Assembly (NCBI GenBank): GCA_963701325.1
Contig: OY969604.1
Location: 2,542,001-2,606,000 of the forward strand
Length of the DNA: 64,000 nucleotides
Direction: 5' to 3'
Origin: Bog-756 sp963701325
Lineage (GTDB): Bacteria; Actinomycetota; Acidimicrobiia; Acidimicrobiales; RAAP-2
Part shown: positions 42,601-51,116 of the stretch, one piece after another
Layout of the letters: each line of letters begins with the position of its first letter
Numbering within the stretch: the first letter of the stretch is position 1
The notes under the pieces: model-generated
Seen by the model: the letters and a program-made list of their open reading frames with translations, nothing else
Database searches by the model: none
Told to the model about the DNA's origin: nothing
Translations under genes and position numbers: made by a program

Positions 42601-43338
42601 ATGCCTCCGTCCGCCGCTGGGTCATTTCGTATCCCGACACTCAAGTCAGTCTATGAATTCGACAGCTATGGCGGCGTGGTGATCCTCATCGTGTTCACGT
42701 ATGTGCTCTCGATCAACCTGTCCAAGGCTTGGGGCTTATCGATTATTCTCGTCGTGCAGATAGCCACAGTCTCCATCATCCTTCGAATCTCGCGAGCGCC
42801 CCATCTGATTCGAGGCGTTGCTGCGGTCAGTCTTCTCGTTGCTGTCGCGGCGGCTATTTTGGGCCCGATTCTCCATCGTGAGGTCGTAGACAGGTTCTTG
42901 CCGGCGGTCAGTGGTCTCCTGTATCTGATCGCACCTGTCTCGATCCTGCGTCATCTGATCCGCAGGACGGTCGTTGATCAAGAAACTGTCTTGGGCGCGG
43001 TGTCCGCCTATCTGCTGATTGGAATGTTCTTCGCGTTCGTCTATCGTGCCGCCGCCGCTAACGGAGCAACAGCCTTCTTCGGCGCTCAGGGCGATGGGAC
43101 CTTCGCTCAGGACCTGTTCTTTTCTTTCACGACCCTCACGACGACGGGGTATGGAAACCTCGTCCCGGCCGAGAATCCAGGCCAGAGTTTCGCCTTGGCC
43201 GAAATGCTCATCGGCCAATTGTTCCTCGTGACCGCGGTCGCCAAGGTCATCAATTCATACCAACCGGTGAAGCGCGGACGTGCTGTCGCGGGGTCGGACT
43301 CGGCGGGTGGCGAGCCTCCTTCAGACGATGACTCGTAA
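42601..43338 (+). CDS. Two-pore-loop type potassium channel (ion channel 2 domain)
   Basis: 245 residues. An N-terminal set of about four helices (VVILIVFTYVLSI to LLYLIAPVSILRHLI) precedes the pore module: AVSAYLLIGMFFAFVYRAAA, pore helix FSFTTLTTTGYGNLVP with the selectivity filter TTGYGN, and inner helix FALAEMLIGQLFLVTAVAKV. A potassium-selective pore is expected. No RCK or cyclic-nucleotide domain, so gating is not visible. It is grouped with a ClC protein and a YihY protein, suggesting ion or osmotic balance. Confidence 0.88.
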   Translation: MPPSAAGSFRIPTLKSVYEFDSYGGVVILIVFTYVLSINLSKAWGLSIILVVQIATVSIILRISRAPHLIRGVAAVSLLVAVAAAILGPILHREVVDRFLPAVSGLLYLIAPVSILRHLIRRTVVDQETVLGAVSAYLLIGMFFAFVYRAAAANGATAFFGAQGDGTFAQDLFFSFTTLTTTGYGNLVPAENPGQSFALAEMLIGQLFLVTAVAKVINSYQPVKRGRAVAGSDSAGGEPPSDDDS

Positions 43339-43425
43339 GGAAAGAGTGGGGCTGATGTCCATCAAGCCCCAGGCCAATCCTGTGGACTGTCTCGTGGGAT
43401 ATTACGCGAGCAGGGACCGACGACC

Positions 43426-44358
43426 ATGAGTCCGAATGACGAGTCCGGCTGGGGTCTGGGCGACATCCCCCTTCCAAAGAGAATACGGCGCGGCGTCAAG
43501 TCGCTCGAACGCACCTACTCGGGTTCCTCGGCCGAGCATCTGTGGAATCGGCTCAATGCCATGGACTTCATCAACAAGGGAATGCTCTTTGCTGCTGTGC
43601 TCCTGTTGTGCTTCTTTCCATTCATCATTGTGGCCAACGCTCTTGCCGGACAGTCAGCGGTGACGGGTTTGGTGCGCCACCTTGGTCTGAATCAAGAGGC
43701 AGCCAGAGACGTGAGCGGGCTCTTCGCGTCATCCTCGGCGACCTCCAGTGCAGTGACCGGCACCGCCTACCTGTTCTTCATTCTTGGGGGAATCGCGGCA
43801 GCGAGCGGAGTACAAGACCTCTACGAGCGCTCGTTTGAGTTGACGGCTGGAGGTCTGAAGGACGTCGGCCGTCGGTTCGTATGGCTCGTGGTGACCGTTG
43901 GCTGCGTCTCCCTTGCCGCGGTGGCTGGGCCGTGGTTGCGCACTGCAGTCGGTTTGTGGCTGGTCGCCATTCTGGCGTTGGTCGGGCTGACCCTCTTCTG
44001 GTGGGGGACGATGTGGTTCCTGCTCTCGGCGAGGGTGTCGTGGCACGCTCTACTGCCATCCGCAGTGGCAACTGCGCTGTTCTGGGTGGGAATGGAGGTG
44101 GTGTTCTCACTTATCTTCTCCGGAACGGTCATTTCGGACGACAAGAAGTACGGTCCGATCGGGGTTGTGTTCGCCCTCATGTCCTGGCTGATCGCCATCG
44201 GTGTCGTCATCATCCTGGGCGCAGTCGTCGGACTTGTCTGGCGAGAACGTGATCTGTCCTTCTCGCGGGCCTTCCACTGGGTGATGCGATCAGACCGAAA
44301 GAAGAGTGGGCGGACAATTCCCCGCGAGGAGGATGGGGCGATGGAGAAGGGGCCGTGA
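43426..44358 (+). CDS. YihY/BrkB family membrane protein
   Basis: 310 residues, six helices (AAVLLLCFFPFIIVANALA, YLFFILGGIAAASGVQ, FVWLVVTVGCVSLAAVAG, LWLVAILALVGLTLFWW, ALLPSAVATALFWVGMEVVF, VVFALMSWLIAIGVVIILGAV). The segment YGPIGVVFALMSWL is the family hallmark. Originally mislabelled RNase BN; real function unknown, possibly lipid or envelope transport. The hallmark FFxxLSLFPLLL of the first helix is only partly kept (LCFFPFIIV). Last gene before the direct repeat and the tRNA. Confidence 0.85.
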   Translation: MSPNDESGWGLGDIPLPKRIRRGVKSLERTYSGSSAEHLWNRLNAMDFINKGMLFAAVLLLCFFPFIIVANALAGQSAVTGLVRHLGLNQEAARDVSGLFASSSATSSAVTGTAYLFFILGGIAAASGVQDLYERSFELTAGGLKDVGRRFVWLVVTVGCVSLAAVAGPWLRTAVGLWLVAILALVGLTLFWWGTMWFLLSARVSWHALLPSAVATALFWVGMEVVFSLIFSGTVISDDKKYGPIGVVFALMSWLIAIGVVIILGAVVGLVWRERDLSFSRAFHWVMRSDRKKSGRTIPREEDGAMEKGP

Positions 44359-44423
44359 ACCCAGCTAAACGCACCTTGAGGCTGACCAACGTTCGACTGG
44401 ACGACTGACCTGAAATCGCGTAC

Positions 44424-44548
44424 TCCCAGGTCAGCGCCGGGTTCGAACATTGTCATTTGTCTTGGTTGAGAAGTGACAGCGAAATACCGACTCTGACCAG
44501 GGAATACGTTGTCATTTCGACAACACCGTGGAGATGACGGGACTCGAA
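44424..44548. repeat. Large direct repeat, right copy, entering the tRNA-Ala 3' end
   Basis: Matches 28533-28660 in the same orientation. It starts near CCCAGGTCAG, passes GGGTTCGAACATTGTCATTTG in parts, and the hairpin core GTTGTC-ATTTC-GACAAC (44508-44524), then ACACCGTGGAG, whose last bases are the 3' end of the tRNA gene. Confidence 0.7.
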
Positions 44549-44602
44549 CCCGTGACCCCCTGCTTGCAAAGCAGGTGCTCTAGCCAACTGAGCTACATCC
44601 CC
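44529..44602 (-). tRNA. tRNA-Ala (anticodon UGC)
   Basis: 74 bases. Acceptor GGGGATG pairs with CATCTCC (one G-U), D-arm GCTC..GAGC, anticodon arm CCTGC-TTTGCAA-GCAGG giving anticodon TGC, T-arm ACGGG-TTCGAGT-CCCGT, discriminator A. CCA is not encoded. The 3' end faces the low-GC region and touches the right copy of the large direct repeat, the usual side for integration of islands. Confidence 0.97.
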
Positions 44603-44854
44603 GGAGCAGATGCGGGCTGACCCGCTATGACGAGATTACTTGTTCCTCGATTCGATCGGAAACCCCGTCCGCAGACGCTTGAGGCAGGATCCCGTGGTTC
44701 TGCGGCAGTCCGGCCGCCACCGCGGCGTCGAGAGCGGCTCGGAGTCGAACCTGTCCGGGACATTCGTCCCACTCGCATTCTTCTCCTGCGCGCCGCCGAT
44801 CTTCTCCACGGCGTTTCGCTTTCGACGGCGCGCGTTCTATAGGTTTGAGCGGGC

Positions 44855-45685
44855 ATGGATTCAGGCCAAGGGGGGAGTGGGGGGCATCCGGGCGAAAGCC
44901 GTCCTGCGGCTGCGCGCCCGAGACAGAGACGCCCACGGTCCGAGTTGCGCGAGATGCTCATCTCGGCGGGCAGGACCGTGCTCCTGGAGGAGGGGCTGAC
45001 CCTCGGAGTCGAGCGGGTCACCTTCAAGCGCGTGTTCGACGAGGTGGAGCGCACCACCGGAGCCAGGGTGACCAACGCCGCGGTCATCGACCGCATCTGG
45101 CGGAATCAGGAGGAGTTCCAGGTCGACGTGCTCCTGGCCGTGCTCGCCGAAGAGGGCACCGATGAGTTCGAGATCACCGAGGAGGCCTTCACTGCGGCGC
45201 TCGCGCTCGCCGACTTCTCGACCCCGGACTCCAGGCGGGCGAGCCTGGCCGAACTGATTCGCATCTCGACCGCCGCATTCGTCGAGGCAGCAGAGGGCTC
45301 GGCCGTCAGCATCCAGTTCGCCCTCGGGACCTACCTTGCCGCGGGCAGGGCAGCGGTCCCGGACCAACGCCTGATCGACGCGTTCCGTCGAACCAACGAC
45401 GAACTCACCGAACGCTACGCGGAGATCTACCAGGCGGGATTGGATCTGGTCGGATGGAGGGTGAAGCCCGGGCTCTCGATGCGCGATGCGGCCACTGCCT
45501 TCTCTGCCTATGCAGAGGGGATCGTCATGCGCCAGCTGGTGGATCGCGACCACTTTGCGCCGATCAAGGTGATCCGGCCGGCGGATGGAGCCTTGGTGGA
45601 CTGGACGCTCCTCGGGATCGGGATCAACTCGATGGTCGAGTTCTTCGCCGAGCCCGACCCGGCATGGTCATCGCCCCAAGGGTGA
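44855..45685 (+). CDS. TetR-like transcriptional regulator
   Basis: 276 residues from the ATG at 44855, preceded by a -10-like TATAGG. After a basic, disordered leader, the putative DNA-binding part reads ELREMLISAGRTVLLEEGLT, VTFKRVFDEVERTTGARVT, NAAVIDRIWRNQEEFQVDVL, a TetR HTH with an unusually long turn. The rest is helical (FALGTYLAAGRAAV, DAATAFSAYAEGIVMRQLV). Targets are unknown; it stands next to the ArdC-like gene in the same direction. Confidence 0.72.
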   Translation: MDSGQGGSGGHPGESRPAAARPRQRRPRSELREMLISAGRTVLLEEGLTLGVERVTFKRVFDEVERTTGARVTNAAVIDRIWRNQEEFQVDVLLAVLAEEGTDEFEITEEAFTAALALADFSTPDSRRASLAELIRISTAAFVEAAEGSAVSIQFALGTYLAAGRAAVPDQRLIDAFRRTNDELTERYAEIYQAGLDLVGWRVKPGLSMRDAATAFSAYAEGIVMRQLVDRDHFAPIKVIRPADGALVDWTLLGIGINSMVEFFAEPDPAWSSPQG

Positions 45686-45904
45686 GCGGGGTCGCCCGAC
45701 CGGGAGGTGAGCTCGCCGCTCTCACCCACTCGGGGTCCGTCACAGCCCCGCCCTACGGTGCAGTCGTCGGACCGTCCGGACCATGCGAGGACCGGATCCG
45801 CATGTAGCGCTCCTCTCATCGGTGGACAGAGCCGCCACATCTCGCTCCACGACGGAGCCCTCCTCTCCCGGGGGACCGGCCCCCGACGACCCAGGAGCAG
45901 ATCC

Positions 45905-46720
45905 ATGGGCTCTCCCGACCGAACCGAACTCCTCGACACACTGGCCGAGGGCATCTCGTCACTGACCGACTCCGAACAGTGGCGGCGCCATCTCGACGTC
46001 CAGTCTCGCTTCCATCGCTACAGCTTCGGCAACGCGCTCCTCATCGCGGCCCAGTGTCCCGAGGCGACCCGGGTCGCCGGCTTTGCCAACTGGAAGAGGC
46101 TCGGACGGTCGGTCAGCAAGGGGGAGTCAGCCATCTGGATCCTCGCACCGGTCGTCGGCCGGAAGGTCCGGGTCGACGAAGACGAGGAACACCGCCCAAT
46201 CCGCGGATTCCGGACCGTGCCGGTGTTCGACGTGAGCCAGACCACCGGCGACCCGCTTCCCGAGGTCTGCCACAAGTTGGCCGGAGGCGACCCGTCACGT
46301 TGCCTCGATCGGCTCGTGGACCGCGCCGAACGCGTCGGCTACACGGCCGTGTTCACCGACCTCCCCGGCACCGTCAACGGTGACTGCTCCTTCGCCGCCC
46401 GCCGGATCCGGGTCGAAGCTCGCAATGCTCGCGACCAGCAGGTCAAGACGCTCGCCCACGAGCTCGCCCATGCCCTTCTGCACGAGGCCGTCGACGATCG
46501 CCCCCTCGCGGAACTCGAGGCCGAGTCGACCGCCTATGTCGTGTGCCGGTCGCTCGGACTCGACTCGGGCACCTACTCCTTTGGCTACGTCGCCACCTGG
46601 GCTGGAGGTGGCGACCAGGCGATCGCCGGCATCAGGGCGTCCGGCGGACGCATCCAGCAGGCGGCGTCGGTCATCCTCGAAACGCCCGACACTGCTGAGT
46701 CGACCGGCGAAGCGGCGTGA
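45905..46720 (+). CDS. ArdC-like antirestriction/zinc-peptidase protein
   Basis: 271 residues from the ATG at 45905. The first ~125 residues match the ArdC N-terminal (ssDNA-binding) domain: WRRHLDVQSRFHRYSFGNALLI, VAGFANWKRLGRSVSKGE, AIWILAPV, VPVFDVSQTTG. The second part has the zincin motif HELAHALLHE followed by an acidic helix (LAELEAESTAYVVCRSLG), a DUF955/ImmA-like metallopeptidase shape. Plasmid ArdC proteins protect incoming DNA; chromosomal homologues are common in actinobacteria and not understood. Position near the tRNA may hint at mobile-element origin, but base composition matches the right flank. Confidence 0.82.
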   Translation: MGSPDRTELLDTLAEGISSLTDSEQWRRHLDVQSRFHRYSFGNALLIAAQCPEATRVAGFANWKRLGRSVSKGESAIWILAPVVGRKVRVDEDEEHRPIRGFRTVPVFDVSQTTGDPLPEVCHKLAGGDPSRCLDRLVDRAERVGYTAVFTDLPGTVNGDCSFAARRIRVEARNARDQQVKTLAHELAHALLHEAVDDRPLAELEAESTAYVVCRSLGLDSGTYSFGYVATWAGGGDQAIAGIRASGGRIQQAASVILETPDTAESTGEAA

Positions 46721-46748
46721 GCCCGGAGGATCGCGCGGAGCGACCTGG

Positions 46749-47249
46749 TCAGCCGGCAGCTGTGGCGCGTTCGCGGGACCGCTCGATCTCCTTCCATGCG
46801 GCCTCGACCCCGTCGAACCCACCCACCTTGGTCAGCTTGTCGGGCTCGAGGTCCTTGTAGACCTCGAAGAAGTGCGCGATCTCGAAGGTGAGGTGGGGAG
46901 GCAGCCCCTCGAGGTCCTGGACGCCCTCCCACATCGGGTCGCCACAGGCCACCGAGATGATCTTGGCGTCGGGACCCTTCTCGTCGGTCATCCAGAACAC
47001 CCCGACCGGCCGGCTCTCGACCAGGCAGCCGGGGAAGGTCGGCTCGTCGAGGAGGACCAGCGCGTCGAGCGGGTCACCGTCCTCGGCCAGAGTGTCGGGT
47101 ACGAACCCGTAGTCGGCAGGGTAGAAGGTCGCAGAGAAGAGCCGACGGTCGAGGCGCATCACGTGCCGCTCGTGGTCGTACTCGTACTTGTTGCGGCTCC
47201 CCCTGGGGATCTCCACGACTACCTCGATGGTGCGGTCCGTGTCCATCAC
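46749..47249 (-). CDS. ppa: Inorganic pyrophosphatase
   Basis: 166 residues (165 if the second Met is used). Family I soluble pyrophosphatase: VVVEIPRGSRNKYEYDHE, FSATFYPADYGFVPDTLAEDGDPLDALVL contains the DGDPLD metal-binding signature, and DAKIISVACGDP. It hydrolyses pyrophosphate to phosphate in the cytoplasm with Mg2+. Divergent from the polyphosphate kinase gene, so the two phosphate-handling enzymes share a promoter region. Confidence 0.96.
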   Translation of the reverse strand: MMDTDRTIEVVVEIPRGSRNKYEYDHERHVMRLDRRLFSATFYPADYGFVPDTLAEDGDPLDALVLLDEPTFPGCLVESRPVGVFWMTDEKGPDAKIISVACGDPMWEGVQDLEGLPPHLTFEIAHFFEVYKDLEPDKLTKVGGFDGVEAAWKEIERSRERATAAG

Positions 47250-47371
47250 CCGTGCCTTTCGCGGTCGGCCTCCTCATTGTGGCCCAGTCCGAGTGGCTTG
47301 GCCGGTGGGCCCGCGTCGCGACCCGGATTCGGTCCGGGGTCCGTCAGGGCCCCTTGCTAACGTCTGTTTCC

Positions 47372-49495
47372 GTGAGCATCGAGGCCCTCCGCGGAACCGC
47401 CGGTGGACCAGGGCGCGGCGGCGAGTCGCGGTACTTCGCCCGGCAGCTCTCTGACCTGGACTTCAACGACCGGCTCCTCGACCTGGTCGCCGACGACAAT
47501 GTCCCGCTCCTCGAGCGAGTGAAGTTCCTCATCCTGTTCAGCGAGCGGATCGACGAGTTCTTCCAGGTCCAGGTTGCCGGGCTGCGCCGTCAGGTGGTGG
47601 CCGGCATCAAGAGTCTCGCCCTCAACGGCAGTACCCCCGAGCAGCTCCTCCGCGATGTCCGGGCCTCTCTCGAGCGGATGGTCCGTCGTCAGGAGGCACT
47701 CCTCCTCCAGATGATCGATCCCGCCCTCGGCGTCGAGGGGATCGAGCTGTGCGATTGGACGAGCCTCGGCCCGGCCGACCGCACCTACCTCCACGAGGTC
47801 TTCGATCGCCTCATCCTCCCTGTGGTCACCCCGCTCACGGTCGACCCCAGCCACCCGTTCCCCTACATCTCCAACCTCTCCCTCAACATCGGCGTGGAGG
47901 TGAGGAGCCGGCAGGGCGACAACGCACGGTTCGCCCGGGTCAAGATCCCGCCCAACGTCGATCGCCTCCTGCCACTGCCGGGAGGAGGTGGGGATCGATT
48001 CGTCCCACTCGAACAGATCATGGTGGCCTTCCTCGACGAGCTCTTCCCCGGCATGGACGTCGGGGAACCCTGCGTCTTCCGGGTCACCCGCGACGCCGAC
48101 CTGGCGCTCGATGACGACGCCGCGGACGACCTGCTCCTTGCTCTCCAGGAGGAGCTCCGCCGGCGCCGCTTTCTGCCGGTCGTCCGACTCGAAATCGATT
48201 CGCGCACCTCGGAAGCACCGGTCGAGCGTCTGACCGAGGAGCTGGGTCTCGGACCGGACGACGTGTACCGGTTCGCCGGCGCCCTCGGTCTCGACTGCCT
48301 CTGGGCCGTCTACGCCCTCGACCGATCCGAGCTCCACGACGAGCCGTGGACCCCCCTCGTGCCTCCGGCCTTCACCTCGGTCGAGCGCGAGGAGGACGCG
48401 AGCATCTTCACCGTGCTCGACCGTCAGGACGTGCTCGTCCATCATCCCTACGACTCTTTCTCCGCCTCGGTCGAGGAGATGATGAACGAGGCGGCCGACG
48501 ACCCCTCCGTGCTCGCCATCAAGCAGTGCCTCTACCGCACCTCGGGTGACAGCCCGGTCGTGGCCGCCCTCGTCCGGGCTGCAGAGCGCGGCAAGCAGGT
48601 GGCCGTGCTGGTGGAGGTCACCGCCCGCTTCGACGAGGAGGCCAACATCGGATGGGCCCGCGCGCTGGAAGAGGCCGGGGCCCACGTGATCTACGGCCTG
48701 ATGGGGCTCAAGACCCACGCCAAGACGACCCTGGTCGTGCGTCAGGACGGCGACGCGGTGCGGCTCTACTGCCATGTCGGTACCGGCAACTACAACCCCA
48801 AGACGGCGCGCATGTACGAGGATCTCGGGGTGCTCTCCTCCCGTCCCGCACTCGGCGCGGACGTGACCCGCTTCTTCAACTACATCACCGGCTTCAGCCA
48901 GCCCCCCCACTACCAGGAGCTGGTCACCTCCCCCGGTGGAATCCGCGAGCGGGTCGTCGAGCTCATCGACGCCGAGGCAGCCGCCGGACCCGACGGTCGG
49001 ATCGCCATCAAGGTCAACGGCCTCGACGACGTGGCCGTTGTTGACGCGCTCTACCGGGCGTCGCAGGCCGGCGTTCCGATCGACCTCATCATTCGCGGCA
49101 TCTGCTGCCTTCGTCCCGGAGTCCCGGGTCTGTCCGAGACGATCCGGGTCCGTTCGATCGTGGGCCGGTTCCTCGAGCACTCGCGGATCCTGCGCTTCGG
49201 TGGCGCCGCCGGCCGACCCGCCATCTACTACATCGGCTCTGCCGATCTCCGCCGGCGCAACCTCGATCGGCGGGTGGAGGCCATGATCCCGGTTGCCGAC
49301 ACCGACGCGGTGGTGCAGCTCGAGGAGATCCTCGCCCTCAACCTCGCCGACGACGTCCAGTCGTGGTCGCTGGCCGCGGACGGGTCGTGGCACCGGATCC
49401 CCACGGTGGTGGGCATCGCCACCCAGAAGGCGCTCGAGGAGGTCGCCCTCAAGCGCGGCGACCTGCTCGACGAGTCCCGCAGCCACCGTCGCTGA
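47372..49495 (+). CDS. ppk: Polyphosphate kinase 1
   Basis: 707 residues from the GTG at 47372, the usual family length; 40 more codons upstream are open but not family-like. Domains in order: N-terminal (YFARQLSDLDFNDRLLDLV, LLERVKFLILFSERIDEFF), head (FPYISNLSLNIGVEV), then two PLD-like catalytic halves with IKQCLYRTSGDSPVV, LKTHAKTTLVV, YCHVGTGNYNPKTARMYEDLGV (autophosphorylated His), and IKVNGLDD, RGICCLRPGVPG. It makes polyphosphate from ATP, reversibly. A -10-like TAACGT 12 bases before the GTG suggests a leaderless message. Confidence 0.96.
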   Translation: MSIEALRGTAGGPGRGGESRYFARQLSDLDFNDRLLDLVADDNVPLLERVKFLILFSERIDEFFQVQVAGLRRQVVAGIKSLALNGSTPEQLLRDVRASLERMVRRQEALLLQMIDPALGVEGIELCDWTSLGPADRTYLHEVFDRLILPVVTPLTVDPSHPFPYISNLSLNIGVEVRSRQGDNARFARVKIPPNVDRLLPLPGGGGDRFVPLEQIMVAFLDELFPGMDVGEPCVFRVTRDADLALDDDAADDLLLALQEELRRRRFLPVVRLEIDSRTSEAPVERLTEELGLGPDDVYRFAGALGLDCLWAVYALDRSELHDEPWTPLVPPAFTSVEREEDASIFTVLDRQDVLVHHPYDSFSASVEEMMNEAADDPSVLAIKQCLYRTSGDSPVVAALVRAAERGKQVAVLVEVTARFDEEANIGWARALEEAGAHVIYGLMGLKTHAKTTLVVRQDGDAVRLYCHVGTGNYNPKTARMYEDLGVLSSRPALGADVTRFFNYITGFSQPPHYQELVTSPGGIRERVVELIDAEAAAGPDGRIAIKVNGLDDVAVVDALYRASQAGVPIDLIIRGICCLRPGVPGLSETIRVRSIVGRFLEHSRILRFGGAAGRPAIYYIGSADLRRRNLDRRVEAMIPVADTDAVVQLEEILALNLADDVQSWSLAADGSWHRIPTVVGIATQKALEEVALKRGDLLDESRSHRR

Positions 49496-49562
49496 GCCGA
49501 CGACGGGCTTCTTTGCCGATCGACGGGCGCCTCTCGCCCGCGGGGCCGGCGGATCATACGCT

Positions 49563-50117
49563 GTGGCGGTGATTTCGGACAGCCGTCCCGGAGGTGTCCC
49601 GGACCACGAGCGCGAGATCGAGACCATCCGCCAGGAAGCCCGGCGGATGGCATGGCTGTACGCGGCAGCCGCCGTCTTCCTCGTCCCGTGGATCGTCTTC
49701 TTGGCGGTGACCCTTCCCGGTCGGGACGTCGACCGTCACTACAACCTGGCCTGGGTGGGATTCGACGTGCTGCTCGTGCTCGCGATCATCCGCACCGCCT
49801 GGTTCGCCTTCCGCATCGACCCCCGGGTGCAGATCCCTGCGGCAGCGACGGCCACCCTCCTCATCGTGGACGCCTGGTTCGACGTGACGACATCCGGGGA
49901 CCGCAACCAGTTCCTCGAGGCCACCGTGATGGCGGTGTGCATCGAGATCCCGGCTGCCCTGCTCTCGTTGTACCTGGCGCGACGGGTCAACCGGCACCTG
50001 AGCGACCTCGCTGATTTCGAGCACCTCGTCCGTGCCCGCAGCCTTCCTCCCCCGGGCGATGCGCGCGGGGTCGGCTCAGATGGCGATGGCGGCGATACGG
50101 GACATGATCTCGTCTGA
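49563..50117 (+). CDS. Four-helix membrane protein of unknown function
   Basis: 184 residues from a GTG at 49563 (another GTG at 49569). Helices: LYAAAAVFLVPWIVFLAVTL, LAWVGFDVLLVLAIIRTAWF, AAATATLLIVDAWFDVTT, ATVMAVCIEIPAALLSLYLA. A common actinobacterial family with no known role. Its last 42 bases overlap the aldo/keto reductase gene on the opposite strand, an unusually long convergent overlap; either the C-terminal glycine/aspartate tail is real or the protein ends in an extension. Confidence 0.7.
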   Translation: MAVISDSRPGGVPDHEREIETIRQEARRMAWLYAAAAVFLVPWIVFLAVTLPGRDVDRHYNLAWVGFDVLLVLAIIRTAWFAFRIDPRVQIPAAATATLLIVDAWFDVTTSGDRNQFLEATVMAVCIEIPAALLSLYLARRVNRHLSDLADFEHLVRARSLPPPGDARGVGSDGDGGDTGHDLV

Positions 50118-51041
50118 CAGCCGGGGCACCACGTCGAGGGCGCCCAGGTTCTCGTGGACCTGTTCGACCCGGCTGGCTCCGGTGATCACCGAGGACACGT
50201 GCGGGTTCCTCGCGCACCAGGCAATGGACAACTGGGCAAGGGTGCAGTCGAGCTCCTTGGCCACAGTCGCGAGCTCACGGACCTTGTCGTTGCGCTCCTT
50301 GTCGGTGAGCATCTTGCCCAGCCACTCGTAGCCGGGGAGAGTCGCCCGCGATCCCTGCGGTACTCCGTCGAGGTATTTGCCGGAGAGGAGGCCCGAGGCG
50401 AGGGGACTCCAAGTGGTGAGGCCGAGGCCGATGTCGTCGTAGAGCTGGGCGTACTCCGTTTCGACCCGATCCCGCCACAGCAGGTTGTACTGGGGTTGCT
50501 CGACGACCGGCTTGTGCAGGTGGTGCCGGTCGGCGATGTCCCATGCCTGGCGGATCTGCTCGGCTGACCACTCGGAGGTCCCCCAGTAGAGGGCCTTGCC
50601 CGCCGCGATGAGGTCCGAGAGCGCCCACACCGTCTCCTCGATCGGGGTCTCGGGGTCGGGCCGGTGGCAGTAGACGAGGTCCACGAAGTCGAGGCCGAAG
50701 CGCTCGAGTGAGCCATCGAGGGCCTGCATGAGGTACTTGCGGTTGAGGGTGTTCCGCATGTTGACGTTCGAGTGGATCCCCCAGAAGAGCTTGGTCGAGA
50801 GCACATAGGTGTGGCGTGGCCACCCGAGCGCTGCGATGGCGTCGCCCATGATCCGTTCGGACTCGCCGGCCGAGTAGGCCTCCGCGTTGTCGAAGAAGTT
50901 GACGCCCGCCTCGTACGCCGCGCCGAGGCAGTCTTCGGCCAGCGTCCCGGCCAGTTGGGGCCCGAAGGTCACCCAGGACCCGAAGGACAGCGTGCTGACC
51001 TTGAGCCCTGACCCGCCCAGACGGCGATACTCCATCTCCAT
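50076..51041 (-). CDS. Aldo/keto reductase, voltage-gated K+ channel beta-like
   Basis: 321 residues. NADPH-dependent (alpha/beta)8 barrel: YRRLGGSGLKVSTLSFGSWV, FFDNAEAYSAGESERIMGDAI supplies catalytic Asp and Tyr, YVLSTKLFWG the Lys, DLVYCHRPDPETP the His. Cofactor segment SSVITGASRVEQVHENLGAL. Closest in style to the Kv-beta/YghZ group (tetrameric aldehyde reductases). It converges on the membrane-protein gene. Confidence 0.92.
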   Translation of the reverse strand: MEMEYRRLGGSGLKVSTLSFGSWVTFGPQLAGTLAEDCLGAAYEAGVNFFDNAEAYSAGESERIMGDAIAALGWPRHTYVLSTKLFWGIHSNVNMRNTLNRKYLMQALDGSLERFGLDFVDLVYCHRPDPETPIEETVWALSDLIAAGKALYWGTSEWSAEQIRQAWDIADRHHLHKPVVEQPQYNLLWRDRVETEYAQLYDDIGLGLTTWSPLASGLLSGKYLDGVPQGSRATLPGYEWLGKMLTDKERNDKVRELATVAKELDCTLAQLSIAWCARNPHVSSVITGASRVEQVHENLGALDVVPRLSDEIMSRIAAIAI

Positions 51042-51116
51042 CGTGCCTCCTTCGCTGTGCCCGTCGGGGGGGATCCTATGGGGTGCCGGGCCTGCGCGGG
51101 CCGGGCCGGCCGCGCG

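Noticed and set aside
24926..44528. Search for an integrase or transposase that could have moved the suspected island
   Set aside because: None was found; no tyrosine- or serine-recombinase or DDE motif appears in any gene here, so mobility is claimed only from the repeat and tRNA layout.
47357..49627. A 756-codon minus-strand frame opposite ppk
   Set aside because: The forward frame is an unmistakable polyphosphate kinase with all motifs; the reverse translation has no recognisable fold.
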